Shown here: in pieces, positions 38,172-45,897 of the stretch
Layout: every line of letters begins with the position of its first letter
How positions within the stretch are numbered: the first letter of the stretch is position 1
Origin: a virus
Reading direction: 5' to 3' (one strand)
Length of the DNA stretch: 64,000 nt
IMG/VR virus record: IMGVR_UViG_3300010883_000011
Location: 21,773-85,772 of that record
Notes under the pieces: model-generated
Database searches by the model: none
What the model was told of the DNA's origin: nothing
Seen by the model: only the letters and a program-made list of their open reading frames with translations
Translations under genes and position numbers: made by a program

Positions 38172-39071
38172 ATGATTATCGATCTCACAGAGCGCACGAC
38201 CGAAGGGCAGGGCATGTTGTCGCGGATTGCTGTCAGAAGAGACGGGACCAGCGAGGACGACTTGCTCTTTGACGCCGACATTGGATTCGAAATTCAATCG
38301 AGCGACGACGCGAAGATCATTAGTAAACTCATCCCAGGCGCCAGCGAGTTGTACGAACAGGTAGAGGCGGGTGACGAGCGTAAGACAACTATTCGTGCAT
38401 CCCTGGCCGACCGGAGCGTCCACGTTGAGCTTTGTGATCTGAATGGTGAGGTGTTGGCGGCTGGACCGACAGAGATTCGGTCGGTTGTCTACAAGGCTGA
38501 TCCGGTCGCAGTTTATATGACCGTGAGGTTCCGGTTCTTTGGTATCTCGGAGGACAAGTCTGGTCAGATTGTCAACGCTCTCGGTCGCCGTGTCGCTGTG
38601 CTCGCGGAGCATCTACAGCAGGTTTTCGACTATGCCAACCCAGGAGATACTCCCATAGCTGAAAGAAGCCCAGACATGAACGATGTGGTGACTTTTCAGA
38701 ATGGAGAGGACCACGAATTCGGCATGGTCGTTGGGGAGGGGAACGGGCAGATCGAGGTATCCAATTTTACAAGCGTCAAGACCATTGATGACTCTACTGT
38801 CGTGTCCCGAATCTCTGTGACCGGGGAGGCGGGTGTGCCGCTGGCAACGACACTGATGAACTACCACATGGAATGCAGGACAATGGATGTCATCCCTAAC
38901 TGGCAGTGGTTGTTGCTTGCGCTTGGGGAAACCTATGCGACCGCAGAAGAAACAGAGGCTCCGTTGGTCATCGATGGCGCCGTGATTGCACTTGCTGTGT
39001 CGCGGGCAAGGTCAGTGCTGACCCCAGACTTCTCGGACAAGGATCGCTCCGGTGAAGCACAGAGTCATTAG
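38172..39071 (+). CDS. hypothetical phage protein
   Basis: 299 residues. The GAGGA ribosome site is about 9 bases before ATG 38172. Residues 1-120 are beta-rich, and 120-150 are helical (IVNALGRRVAVLAEHLQQVF). The remainder alternates strands and acidic loops. No motif is recognised. It follows the primase-helicase after a 52-base gap and precedes the deazaguanine cluster, so it could belong to either. Confidence 0.55.
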   Translation: MIIDLTERTTEGQGMLSRIAVRRDGTSEDDLLFDADIGFEIQSSDDAKIISKLIPGASELYEQVEAGDERKTTIRASLADRSVHVELCDLNGEVLAAGPTEIRSVVYKADPVAVYMTVRFRFFGISEDKSGQIVNALGRRVAVLAEHLQQVFDYANPGDTPIAERSPDMNDVVTFQNGEDHEFGMVVGEGNGQIEVSNFTSVKTIDDSTVVSRISVTGEAGVPLATTLMNYHMECRTMDVIPNWQWLLLALGETYATAEETEAPLVIDGAVIALAVSRARSVLTPDFSDKDRSGEAQSH

Positions 39072-39330
39072 AGATATGGACTACTTTGACCCAGACGCAA
39101 GCCCGGCAAGGATGGTTACTATCAAGCAGGGCACTGTGATTGAACAGGTGCCGTTGAGTAGCCTGACTCACGCCGAAATGGGCGCCTATGAACGAGAGGG
39201 AAGGGCTCATGCTGGCAATGCCCGCCCCGTAGCGTTTCGATGGGATGGTCATGTTCGGATAGCTTCAACGATTGTTGATCTTGAACCGGTTTCTCGTTCG
39301 TCCATATCCGCTGGAGTGGTTAGACATTAG
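39052..39330 (+). CDS. hypothetical small protein
   Basis: 92 residues. GTG 39052 with AAGGA eight bases upstream overlaps the previous gene by 20 bases. The N-terminus is basic; the rest is a compact alpha/beta sequence with no cysteine. Unknown function. Confidence 0.5.
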   Translation: MKHRVIRDMDYFDPDASPARMVTIKQGTVIEQVPLSSLTHAEMGAYEREGRAHAGNARPVAFRWDGHVRIASTIVDLEPVSRSSISAGVVRH

Positions 39331-39360
39331 CACCGCGAAACGAGTCCCAGGAGGACCTAA

Positions 39361-39615
39361 GTGGCGAATTGTAGACTGTATAAACTTGACGCAAGAGATC
39401 TGGATCGCGCAGTAGACGATCCAGCGTTGACCGCTATTCTTAGGCAGGGCTGGTCAGTAGTTGCTCCAGTTGCCTTAGAGGACAAAGGAGTGGTGTCGGT
39501 CGCGCTGATCTTGGCACCACCGCCCCCATTGGATTGGAAGAGAGGGCTTCTGCTCGGACTCTCTGTAGCTATAGGCTCGTTGGTTGGTGGATTCCTTCAT
39601 GGGGTTCTCTTGTGA
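39361..39615 (+). CDS. small C-terminal membrane-anchored protein
   Basis: 84 residues, GTG start after AGGAGG. Residues 1-55 are soluble alpha/beta. Residues 61-84 ([24 protein letters not shown]) are a Gly-rich transmembrane segment that ends the protein. Its stop overlaps the QueE start as GTGA, so it is translated with the preQ0 operon. A role in that pathway is not obvious. Confidence 0.55.
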   Translation: MANCRLYKLDARDLDRAVDDPALTAILRQGWSVVAPVALEDKGVVSVALILAPPPPLDWKRGLLLGLSVAIGSLVGGFLHGVLL

Positions 39616-40283
39616 TTATCAAAGAGATCTTTCCCACGCTCCAGGGGGAGGGTAGCAAGGCTGGTCGGCCTGCTGTCTTCATTCGGTTGGCTGGCTGCAA
39701 TCTGTGGTCTGGAAAGGAAGCGGGGCGTTCTACAGGGAAAGGCACTTGTGCGTTGTGGTGTGACACAGACTTCGTCGGCGGAACCAAATACAACACTCAA
39801 GAACTTTGGGAAACGGTGAATAATCTGATGCAGGGATGGGCCGCCCCATTCGTTGTCATCACGGGCGGGGAGCCAGGGCTACAGCTTCAAAAACCCGAAA
39901 ACCGCGAAACCGTTACCTTCCTTCTTGAACGTGATGTTGCCGTCGCTGTGGAAACCAATGGCACGATATCATGTGTCGCTTTCGATCTCTTGATGGACTT
40001 TCCTAACGGACACCTCACTGTCAGCCCAAAGATGTTGGGCAACGATATCGAAAGCCTCCACCATATCGTTCAGCGTCGCGGTACAGATCTCAAAGTGGTC
40101 GTTCCGAGTGAAGCGGCCCTGCATCTTTCTGAAATGGATACCTGGGACTTTGAACACAAGTACATCCAACCGCTGGACATAGGGGACACCGGAAGCGAGG
40201 CTTTGCCATCGTGCATGGGTGTCGCACAGGGTCTTGGGTGGTCTGTGTCGGTACAAACACACAAACTGATAGGTCTACCATGA
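39612..40283 (+). CDS. queE: 7-carboxy-7-deazaguanine synthase (QueE)
   Basis: 223 residues, GTG 39612 coupled to the upstream stop. It opens [28 protein letters not shown], the QueE signature. [15 protein letters not shown] and LTVSPK follow. QueE is a radical-SAM enzyme that contracts carboxy-tetrahydropterin to CDG. The cluster cysteines are unusually spaced: C-x16-C-x3-C, with the last in CDTDF, instead of C-x3-C-x2-C or the known C-x14-C-x2-C variant. It overlaps folE by ATGA. Confidence 0.9.
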   Translation: MIIKEIFPTLQGEGSKAGRPAVFIRLAGCNLWSGKEAGRSTGKGTCALWCDTDFVGGTKYNTQELWETVNNLMQGWAAPFVVITGGEPGLQLQKPENRETVTFLLERDVAVAVETNGTISCVAFDLLMDFPNGHLTVSPKMLGNDIESLHHIVQRRGTDLKVVVPSEAALHLSEMDTWDFEHKYIQPLDIGDTGSEALPSCMGVAQGLGWSVSVQTHKLIGLP

Positions 40284-40864
40284 ACGAGAAACCTTCAAGA
40301 GAAGCAGCAGAAGAAGCAGTCAGAACCCTCCTGCGGTACGCAGGCGACAACCCAGACAGGGAGGGGCTGGCCGGGACACCGGGCCGGGTGGTACGCGGCT
40401 ATGACGAATGGTTCGGCGGGTACCGCCAAGACCCTGTGTCGCTGATGTCTACCACCTTCGAAGAAATCGAAGGGTATGACGAGATCGTCGCTCTACGAGA
40501 CATTCGGCTGGAGTCCCATTGTGAACACCACATGGTTCCGATCATTGGCAAGGTTCATGTTGCGTACCTACCGACCAATCGGGTCGTTGGCATTTCCAAG
40601 CTGGCGCGGGTGGTAGAGGCGTATGGAAAACGTCTTCAGATACAAGAGGTCTTGACAACCCAAATCGCCGACGCAATCGAGGAAGCTCTTGAGCCACGGG
40701 GGGTGGCGGTCGTCATTGAAGCATCGCACATGTGCATGTCCACTCGGGGCGTCAGAAAGCACGGCGTGTCAATGTGGACTTCGGCTATGCGTGGCGTGTT
40801 CAGAGATAAACCAGAAGCCCGCCAGGAGGTTCTTTCTCTTCTTGGCGTCAGCCGATTGCGCTAA
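40280..40864 (+). CDS. folE: GTP cyclohydrolase I (FolE)
   Basis: 194 residues; ATG 40280 overlaps the queE stop. [21 protein letters not shown], the zinc-site [29 protein letters not shown] and [12 protein letters not shown] are all classic for the family. It converts GTP to dihydroneopterin triphosphate, the first step toward preQ0. Length and residues look fully functional. Confidence 0.95.
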   Translation: MNEKPSREAAEEAVRTLLRYAGDNPDREGLAGTPGRVVRGYDEWFGGYRQDPVSLMSTTFEEIEGYDEIVALRDIRLESHCEHHMVPIIGKVHVAYLPTNRVVGISKLARVVEAYGKRLQIQEVLTTQIADAIEEALEPRGVAVVIEASHMCMSTRGVRKHGVSMWTSAMRGVFRDKPEARQEVLSLLGVSRLR

Positions 40865-40888
40865 CCCCTACGCCACACTGGAGAACTT

Positions 40889-41632
40889 ATGGCACTTAGT
40901 ATGGGACATATAGACAACCAACACGAATCAGATCCTCGCTCCAAGCGAGCGATTGTTCTGCTGTCGGGTGGGCAGGACTCCACCACCTGTCTGTATTGGG
41001 CGCTGGATCGGTTTGAAACGGTACATGCACTCTCAATCAACTACGGACAGAAACACCACATCGAAAACGATGCCGCGAAGAAGATCGCTGAGATGGCAAA
41101 CGTGTCGTTGGAGATTCTGGATCTGCCCCGCCTTCTGGTTGGTACCAGCCCGCTTGTGAGTGATAATGAGCTTGGCAAATACGACAACGCAGAGGAGCTA
41201 CCGGGGGGGATTGAGCCAACCTTTGTCCCAGGACGCAACGCCCTGTTCCTCGTCATTGCCGCCAACCGCGCCATGGCAAAGGGCGCACGGCATATCGTGA
41301 CGGGCGTGTGCGAAGAAGACTATGGGGGCTATCCGGACTGCCGACAGGTCTTCATCACTTCAATGCAGAAGTCTATCGGGCTCGCCATGACTTCCAATGA
41401 AGCAGAGCTTGAGATCCATACACCGCTCATGTCCCTCAACAAGAAAGCCACCGTCTTTATGGCGCAGCGGTTCGACGGCTGCATGGACGCCATAGCGTGG
41501 TCGCATACCTGCTATGAGGGGTCGTGCCCGCCGTGTGGTGAGTGCCATGCGTGCATTCTACGCTCAAGAGGGTTTGAGCAGGCCGGGGTAGCAGATCCGC
41601 TTGTCGAACGATGCGAGGCCACAAATGTCTGA
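40889..41632 (+). CDS. queC: 7-cyano-7-deazaguanine synthase (QueC)
   Basis: 247 residues; GGAG precedes ATG 40889. The PP-loop is VLLSGGQDSTTCLYWA. INYGQKHHIE, FVPGRNALFL, GVCEEDYGGYPDCR and the zinc cluster CYEGSCPPCGECHAC complete the family pattern. It turns CDG into preQ0 with ATP and ammonia. A 44-residue membrane micro-protein overlaps its end. Confidence 0.95.
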   Translation: MALSMGHIDNQHESDPRSKRAIVLLSGGQDSTTCLYWALDRFETVHALSINYGQKHHIENDAAKKIAEMANVSLEILDLPRLLVGTSPLVSDNELGKYDNAEELPGGIEPTFVPGRNALFLVIAANRAMAKGARHIVTGVCEEDYGGYPDCRQVFITSMQKSIGLAMTSNEAELEIHTPLMSLNKKATVFMAQRFDGCMDAIAWSHTCYEGSCPPCGECHACILRSRGFEQAGVADPLVERCEATNV

Positions 41633-41759
41633 AAAGATGAACGTCAATGAAGCGATGAGTGGTTGCCTAATGCTCTGCGCCAGCGCCAGCATCATGTTGC
41701 TGGGGATTGGAGGATTCGTTTTCCTTCTGTCCAAGTCTGGTTGTATTGGTGCCGGGTAG
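41625..41759 (+). CDS. 44-residue membrane micro-protein between queC and dpdA
   Basis: ATG 41625 overlaps the queC end by 8 bases, and the stop at 41757-41759 abuts the next GTG. The peptide is helical, with one transmembrane segment (LCASASIMLLGIGGFVFLL) and three cysteines. It has no known relative that I can name. Its tight packing inside the operon argues that it is translated. Confidence 0.5.
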   Translation: MSEKMNVNEAMSGCLMLCASASIMLLGIGGFVFLLSKSGCIGAG

Positions 41760-42698
41760 GTGGGGCTATACGCGCCAGCCAGGGATCGTGAGTTTGGTGT
41801 CTTGATGTCATTTCACTATTTCCAAAAGGACGATATCTCGCGCATGGTAAATGGTTGGCCGTGGCGACCTAAGATCTTCACGGACTCGGGCGGCTTCTCT
41901 GCCCATACGCAGGGGTGCGACGTAGACCTGCACGACTACGCCCGCTGGATACGCAAACACCAAGGCGTCATAGACCATTATGCGAATCTGGATGTGGTGT
42001 ATGACTGGAGAAAGACTCTCCAGAACCAGCTTCGAATGGAACGGCTTGGCTTGAGGCCGATGCCCGTGCTTCACTTCCGGTCGCCTGTAGAGGAGATCGA
42101 GAGGTACAAGAGGCGTGGCTATGACTCCATGTGCTTGGGGGGGCTTGTTCCCTACAACCTCTACATTAGCCGGGCCTTGGCCTCGCTTGCTGGCTCAAGA
42201 GATCCGGCAAGTCTTCCCAGGGCGGAGGGCAAGGAAGTCATAGACTGGTTGGACCGCTGCCACGAAGTCGCCAACGAAGTCGGGATGGGGCTGCATGGAT
42301 TCGGTATCACTATATGGAGATCGCTTCTTCGTTGGCACTGGCAAAGTGTAGACAGTAGCTCTTGGAACTCCGCGTCTAAGTACGGCAGTCTCCGAATCTT
42401 TGATGGGGAGAGGGGGTCGTGGACAAAGACTGTCAAGAGACTTGAGCTAAAAGGGATGATGAAAATCGCTCCCCTTTTGCGTAAATACAATCTGTCCGTT
42501 TCTCAACTGGCTAATGATCTGGAGTTCACGCCAACAACAATGGTGAGGGCTACAGCAAAGTCGTGGTTGGTCGCGCAGCGGACGTTACAAACTCGACGGG
42601 AAAAGGCTACAACGATTTATCTCGCCGGGTCCAACGAAACTGAACTGACCAACATAGTCAACGGTCTATGCTACATGGGACACAAAAATGGAAATTGA
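41760..42698 (+). CDS. dpdA: DpdA-like DNA-guanine transglycosylase, copy 1
   Basis: 312 residues, GTG start directly after the previous stop. The TGT-type motif TDSGGFSAH has its Asp at 42. NLDVVYDW follows near 76-83, CLGGLVPYN near 125-133, and QSVDSSSW supplies the second conserved Asp segment. Family members exchange guanine in DNA (or tRNA) for a 7-deazaguanine. It lies inside the preQ0 operon, so preQ0 or a relative is the likely donor. GTG 41760 keeps the GVLMSFHYF opening shared with the paralogue at 61356; ATG 41805 would cut into it. Confidence 0.85.
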   Translation: MGLYAPARDREFGVLMSFHYFQKDDISRMVNGWPWRPKIFTDSGGFSAHTQGCDVDLHDYARWIRKHQGVIDHYANLDVVYDWRKTLQNQLRMERLGLRPMPVLHFRSPVEEIERYKRRGYDSMCLGGLVPYNLYISRALASLAGSRDPASLPRAEGKEVIDWLDRCHEVANEVGMGLHGFGITIWRSLLRWHWQSVDSSSWNSASKYGSLRIFDGERGSWTKTVKRLELKGMMKIAPLLRKYNLSVSQLANDLEFTPTTMVRATAKSWLVAQRTLQTRREKATTIYLAGSNETELTNIVNGLCYMGHKNGN

Positions 42699-43452
42699 AA
42701 ATCAAAAAATCGCCAACCTGTCTGGCTTCGAAGACAACCCCCGCACCATCACGGCGTCTGGTGTTCGAAAGTTGAAAGCAAGCATCACCCGGTTCGGGCT
42801 TTTCAAGCCGCTCCTTGTATGGGAAAACGATGCTGGCAGGCTGGTGGTGATCGGTGGAAACCAGCGACTTCGTGTCATGAGAGAAATGGTTTCTGATCAA
42901 CAGCTTCCAGACGACGTTATCCCCTGTGTTCGGTTTGACGGTTCGGAGGCCGAGGCCCGCACGGTTGCCTTGCGTGACAACAACGCAGACGGGGATTGGG
43001 CCTGGGAAGACCTTGGAAAGTATATCGCTGACCTGGACAAACTATCTGCCGACGCCGATCTCAACATCGGGCTCACCGGGTTTGATGACACCGTTATTCA
43101 AGATCTGCGTGATCTTGCCGGCGCGGTTGATTCCGATCTCACTCGATTCTCTACTGCTGAAAACGAAGAAGACGAAGACGATCTCTTTGATGATGGCGAC
43201 GACGCGGAAGAGGCAGACGCCGAAGACCCAAACACGAGACGGCAGATCGCTCGTTTCACCGTGGGCAGTATCCGGGGGGTGATCGGGGTTGAGCACTACC
43301 GGCGCTTCTTGCGTTGTTGGCAACAACACTCCGACATCACGAAGTCCACCGACATTCAAACCATCCTCGATAGCATTCTCACCGCTCTTGATGTCGAAGA
43401 GGGGGGAGAGGCTCCCGCAGACGAGTTGGCATCCAATGGGGCTACTGAATGA
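42688..43452 (+). CDS. ParB/sulfiredoxin-like protein, possible DpdB analogue
   Basis: 254 residues, overlapping dpdA by 11 bases. NPRTITASGVRKLKASITRFGLFKPLLVWE then VVIGGNQRLRVM is the ParB/Srx N-terminal domain, with GGNQR as the nucleotide-binding box. Residues 150-185 form a long Asp/Glu tract. The C-terminus is helical. In bacterial deazaguanine clusters a ParB-like ATPase (DpdB) works with DpdA, so coupling to dpdA here is suggestive. It could instead be a nuclease or partition-type regulator. Confidence 0.7.
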   Translation: MEIENQKIANLSGFEDNPRTITASGVRKLKASITRFGLFKPLLVWENDAGRLVVIGGNQRLRVMREMVSDQQLPDDVIPCVRFDGSEAEARTVALRDNNADGDWAWEDLGKYIADLDKLSADADLNIGLTGFDDTVIQDLRDLAGAVDSDLTRFSTAENEEDEDDLFDDGDDAEEADAEDPNTRRQIARFTVGSIRGVIGVEHYRRFLRCWQQHSDITKSTDIQTILDSILTALDVEEGGEAPADELASNGATE

Positions 43453-43865
43453 GACGATGCACCCGCAAGCTGGAGTTTGACGCCGCGCATCGTGTCATGC
43501 GACACGAGAGCAAGTGCAAACACCTTCACGGGCACCGCTACGTTGTAGAGTTGACAGTCTCGGCTCCTGGTCTGGATGACCTTGGCAGGGTGATTGACTT
43601 CGGTTGCATCAAGGAAGTTGTGGGTGCGTGGATAGATGAGCATTGGGACCACGGCACGCTCCTCAACTATGAGGACAGAGATCTTGTTGATCTGTGCAAG
43701 AAGAATGAGTGGCGATGGCACGGCTTCGACGGGAACCCCACAGCGGAGAACATCTCAGCGGTGTTGTTCTACAAGGCAGCCGAGCTTCTCCATAGGTTTG
43801 AGGTCGAGGTCCAGCATGTGCGTGTCTATGAAACTCCAAACTGCTGGTCAGACTTCGATGGGTAA
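43449..43865 (+). CDS. queD: 6-carboxy-tetrahydropterin synthase (QueD)
   Basis: 138 residues; ATG 43449 overlaps the previous stop as ATGA. KLEFDAAHRV, the catalytic Cys in ESKCKHLHGHRYVVEL, VIDFGCIKEVV, DHGTLLN, NPTAENISAVLF and VRVYETPNCWSDF match QueD throughout. It makes carboxy-tetrahydropterin from dihydroneopterin triphosphate, the second step of the pathway. With FolE, QueE and QueC the route from GTP to preQ0 is complete. Confidence 0.95.
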   Translation: MRRCTRKLEFDAAHRVMRHESKCKHLHGHRYVVELTVSAPGLDDLGRVIDFGCIKEVVGAWIDEHWDHGTLLNYEDRDLVDLCKKNEWRWHGFDGNPTAENISAVLFYKAAELLHRFEVEVQHVRVYETPNCWSDFDG

Positions 43866-44067
43866 AGCAGCACAGAATCGACCTAAGAACCGCGAAGTAG
43901 GAGTGGGAGACTTGTTAGCCTGGGAGCAGGGTAAGATGACCGACCAGGAAGAGGTGGCGCTGTTTCAGCGTCTGGTAGAATCGGGGTGGGCTTGGAAGCT
44001 GAAAGGAAAATACGCTCGCAGAGCGTCGGAGTTGATAGCTGATGGAACCGTCAAAAAACCCGATTGA
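43858..44067 (+). CDS. small conserved phage protein (GDLLAWEQGxM type)
   Basis: 69 residues, ATG 43858 overlapping queD by 8 bases. VGDLLAWEQGKMTDQEEVALFQRLVESGWAWKLKGKYARRASELIADG resembles a small helical family common in phages of varied hosts, of unknown function. Basic N-terminus. Starts and stops are coupled on both sides. Confidence 0.65.
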   Translation: MGKAAQNRPKNREVGVGDLLAWEQGKMTDQEEVALFQRLVESGWAWKLKGKYARRASELIADGTVKKPD

Positions 44068-44419
44068 GTACCTATTCGTATCGTTGACAGCAGGTGGAGA
44101 GGGGCTAATCCTCGCTGCCTCTGGTGTTCTGTCTTCGTGCTTCGAAAGCGATAGCGGAGTGTCTGCCTCGTTGTCGTTGGAGGAATGGTCGGACCTCAAG
44201 CACACCATCCCATCAGACCCCACCGATAGAATGGGGCTGTGGGTAGTAGAGGTAGATGTAGAGGAGGGGGCGTGGATCGGAAAGCGTTTTGACTTCACTG
44301 TCAAACAGTGGCGTGCCCCTGTCGTTCACGAAATGGTAGCGGTCCTGAATGGTGAACACCCATGGCCGTTTGGAAACATTCCAATCATGAACTGGTCGCC
44401 GCAACCATTTGAGGCGTAA
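44042..44419 (+). CDS. hypothetical phage protein
   Basis: 125 residues, overlapping the previous gene by 26 bases. Mixed alpha/beta, with WVVEVDVEEG and a Trp/Pro-rich C-terminal end. No family is recognised. It lies between the deazaguanine operon and the lysis genes. Confidence 0.5.
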   Translation: MEPSKNPIEYLFVSLTAGGEGLILAASGVLSSCFESDSGVSASLSLEEWSDLKHTIPSDPTDRMGLWVVEVDVEEGAWIGKRFDFTVKQWRAPVVHEMVAVLNGEHPWPFGNIPIMNWSPQPFEA

Positions 44420-44445
44420 TGTACTGAACGCCTTGGAGGTGATTC

Positions 44446-45288
44446 GTGAAGACAATAAGAAGCGGAAGTAGGGGATCTACCGTCAAGCTGCTGCAAGAGC
44501 GGCTGAACACAAATGGATTCGATGCTGGCACACCAGACGGGATCTTTGGAAAGAACACCAAAGAAGCCGTCATTCAATACCAGCAAGCGCACAATCTGGA
44601 CGCAGACGGAATCGCTGGAGCGAGGACGTGGGCAAGCCTTATGGCGGGGGAGGAGGCACAGTCGCCTTCCGATGCCCTGGAGGAGGAACGCAAAGACCTG
44701 GAGGAGATGGCATCGGTGGACGCCGATTTTCTCGGGAGGACTGCGGTGTTCCAAGCTATTCAGTGGCTCGGCGCGAAAGAGATTCCAAATGGGTCAAACG
44801 CTGGACCCGAGATAGCTGGGCTGGTGGGTGGCTACAACGCATATTGGGGACTTGCAGATGGTGTGAACCGTCCGTGGTGTGCGATGGCGGTTTCTTCGTG
44901 GGTCGGAATGGCACTACATCTGGGTACGTCATCTGCTGAAATGAAGTGGGCAGATCATCCGTTCGAAGCCTTCTATGGAGGTGTGAGTCAGGTGATGAAG
45001 TGGGGAGAGAAAAACGGTGTTTATACCCGTTCCTCGGTGGATTCAGGCTTACGCGCTGTGAAGTGCGGTGAGGTGTTCATCATGGCGCGGGGGGAGTCTG
45101 GGTCCGATGCGTCCACCTCGCCAAAGGCGGGTCACACTGGTCTTGTTATCGCTGACAATGGCGACGGCACAGTCACGACGATAGAGGGGAACACCAGTAA
45201 TAAAGTAAAGTCGCTCAAGCGGTCAAAGCAGAACCTTATGGGCTTTGTGGATTGGACTGCTACTCTTAAGGAGAAGAACAATGCTTGA
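44446..45288 (+). CDS. endolysin: peptidoglycan-binding domain plus CHAP-like amidase/peptidase
   Basis: 280 residues, GTG start 5 bases after GGAGGTGA. Residues 1-70 are a PGBD1-type binding domain (GSTVKLLQERLNTNGFDAGTPDGIFGKNTKEAVIQYQ). Residues 95-275 form a cysteine peptidase/amidase domain. RPWCAMAVSSWVG supplies the Cys, and AGHTGLVIADNGDGTVTTIEGN supplies the His and the acidic strand. It cleaves the host wall at lysis. A holin overlaps its end. Confidence 0.88.
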   Translation: MKTIRSGSRGSTVKLLQERLNTNGFDAGTPDGIFGKNTKEAVIQYQQAHNLDADGIAGARTWASLMAGEEAQSPSDALEEERKDLEEMASVDADFLGRTAVFQAIQWLGAKEIPNGSNAGPEIAGLVGGYNAYWGLADGVNRPWCAMAVSSWVGMALHLGTSSAEMKWADHPFEAFYGGVSQVMKWGEKNGVYTRSSVDSGLRAVKCGEVFIMARGESGSDASTSPKAGHTGLVIADNGDGTVTTIEGNTSNKVKSLKRSKQNLMGFVDWTATLKEKNNA

Positions 45289-45502
45289 TAAACTTAAGTC
45301 CCGTAAATTCTGGTTTGCCTTCCTTGGCGCACTGCTTCCAATCATCGCACAGTATATGTCCGAAGATATCAACATGGATGCGGCGCTCCAACTGTCGGTT
45401 GCCGTTGTCGTGGCCTACATCTTTGGTCAGGGCTACGTCGATGGCAAGACCTCGGAGGGGGACCACTTTATCGCAGCCTCAGAGGATGACGGTGATGCGT
45501 AG
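45281..45502 (+). CDS. holin
   Basis: 73 residues; ATG 45281 with AAGGAG upstream, overlapping the endolysin by 8 bases. A charged N-terminus (LDKLKSRK) is followed by two hydrophobic segments (residues 9-23 and 32-50) and an acidic tail. Size, topology and position after an endolysin are those of a class II holin. Confidence 0.75.
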   Translation: MLDKLKSRKFWFAFLGALLPIIAQYMSEDINMDAALQLSVAVVVAYIFGQGYVDGKTSEGDHFIAASEDDGDA

Positions 45503-45743
45503 TCCAACAATCGTTTCATTTTGCGCTATCGTTGCAGTCGCTATCGGGCTGACGGCGACTGCTTGTGGTGGAGAGTCGGAAGACCCCGTACCTACTTCTG
45601 ATGAGGCTACCGAGAAAGCTGATGCGAAAGAAGAGCCAGAAGCCGACGACGGCAAGTCCGAGGAAGAAGGCGGGGACGAATCCGCAAAAGAAAGCGGCAA
45701 AGACGACGCAAAAGCAGCGACGAAGCCAACAGCGGACGAGTGA
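45495..45743 (+). CDS. small acidic lipoprotein in lysis cassette
   Basis: 82 residues, overlapping the holin gene. Residues 1-24 form a lipoprotein signal ending LTATAC, with Cys 24 the expected lipidation site. The mature part is almost entirely Glu, Asp, Lys, Ala and Ser. Position suggests an outer-membrane spanin partner, but the very acidic composition is unusual for one. A surface-exclusion lipoprotein is an alternative. A strong terminator follows. Confidence 0.6.
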   Translation: MRSPTIVSFCAIVAVAIGLTATACGGESEDPVPTSDEATEKADAKEEPEADDGKSEEEGGDESAKESGKDDAKAATKPTADE

Positions 45744-45770
45744 CGCTGAAGCTACAGCCGGTAGTTGCAT

Positions 45771-45813
45771 GGGGGGCCGCGTCCTCGACACGCGGTCCCC
45801 CACTTCCGTTTTG
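45771..45813 (+). terminator. intrinsic terminator after lysis genes
   Basis: A 12-base stem (45771-45782 with 45790-45801, one G-T pair) with a 7-base loop is followed a few bases later by TTTT. It closes the long rightward unit that carries the preQ0 and lysis genes. Confidence 0.7.
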
Positions 45814-45868
45814 ACGGCAGAAGAAATACGATACCGCAATCCGCCTGTCTGTTGATTGATTTGTGGTC

Positions 45869-45892
45869 GTGGCTGCTATAACAATTCGGAGG
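45869..45892 (+). promoter_or_regulatory. GTGGCTGCTATAAC promoter element
   Basis: GTGGCTGCTATAAC at 45869-45882 is the GTGGCTATAAC element with three extra bases. It lies between the terminator and the sulfotransferase-like gene, 16 bases before GTG 45898, with GGAGG between. Confidence 0.5.
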
Positions 45893-45897
45893 TAGAC

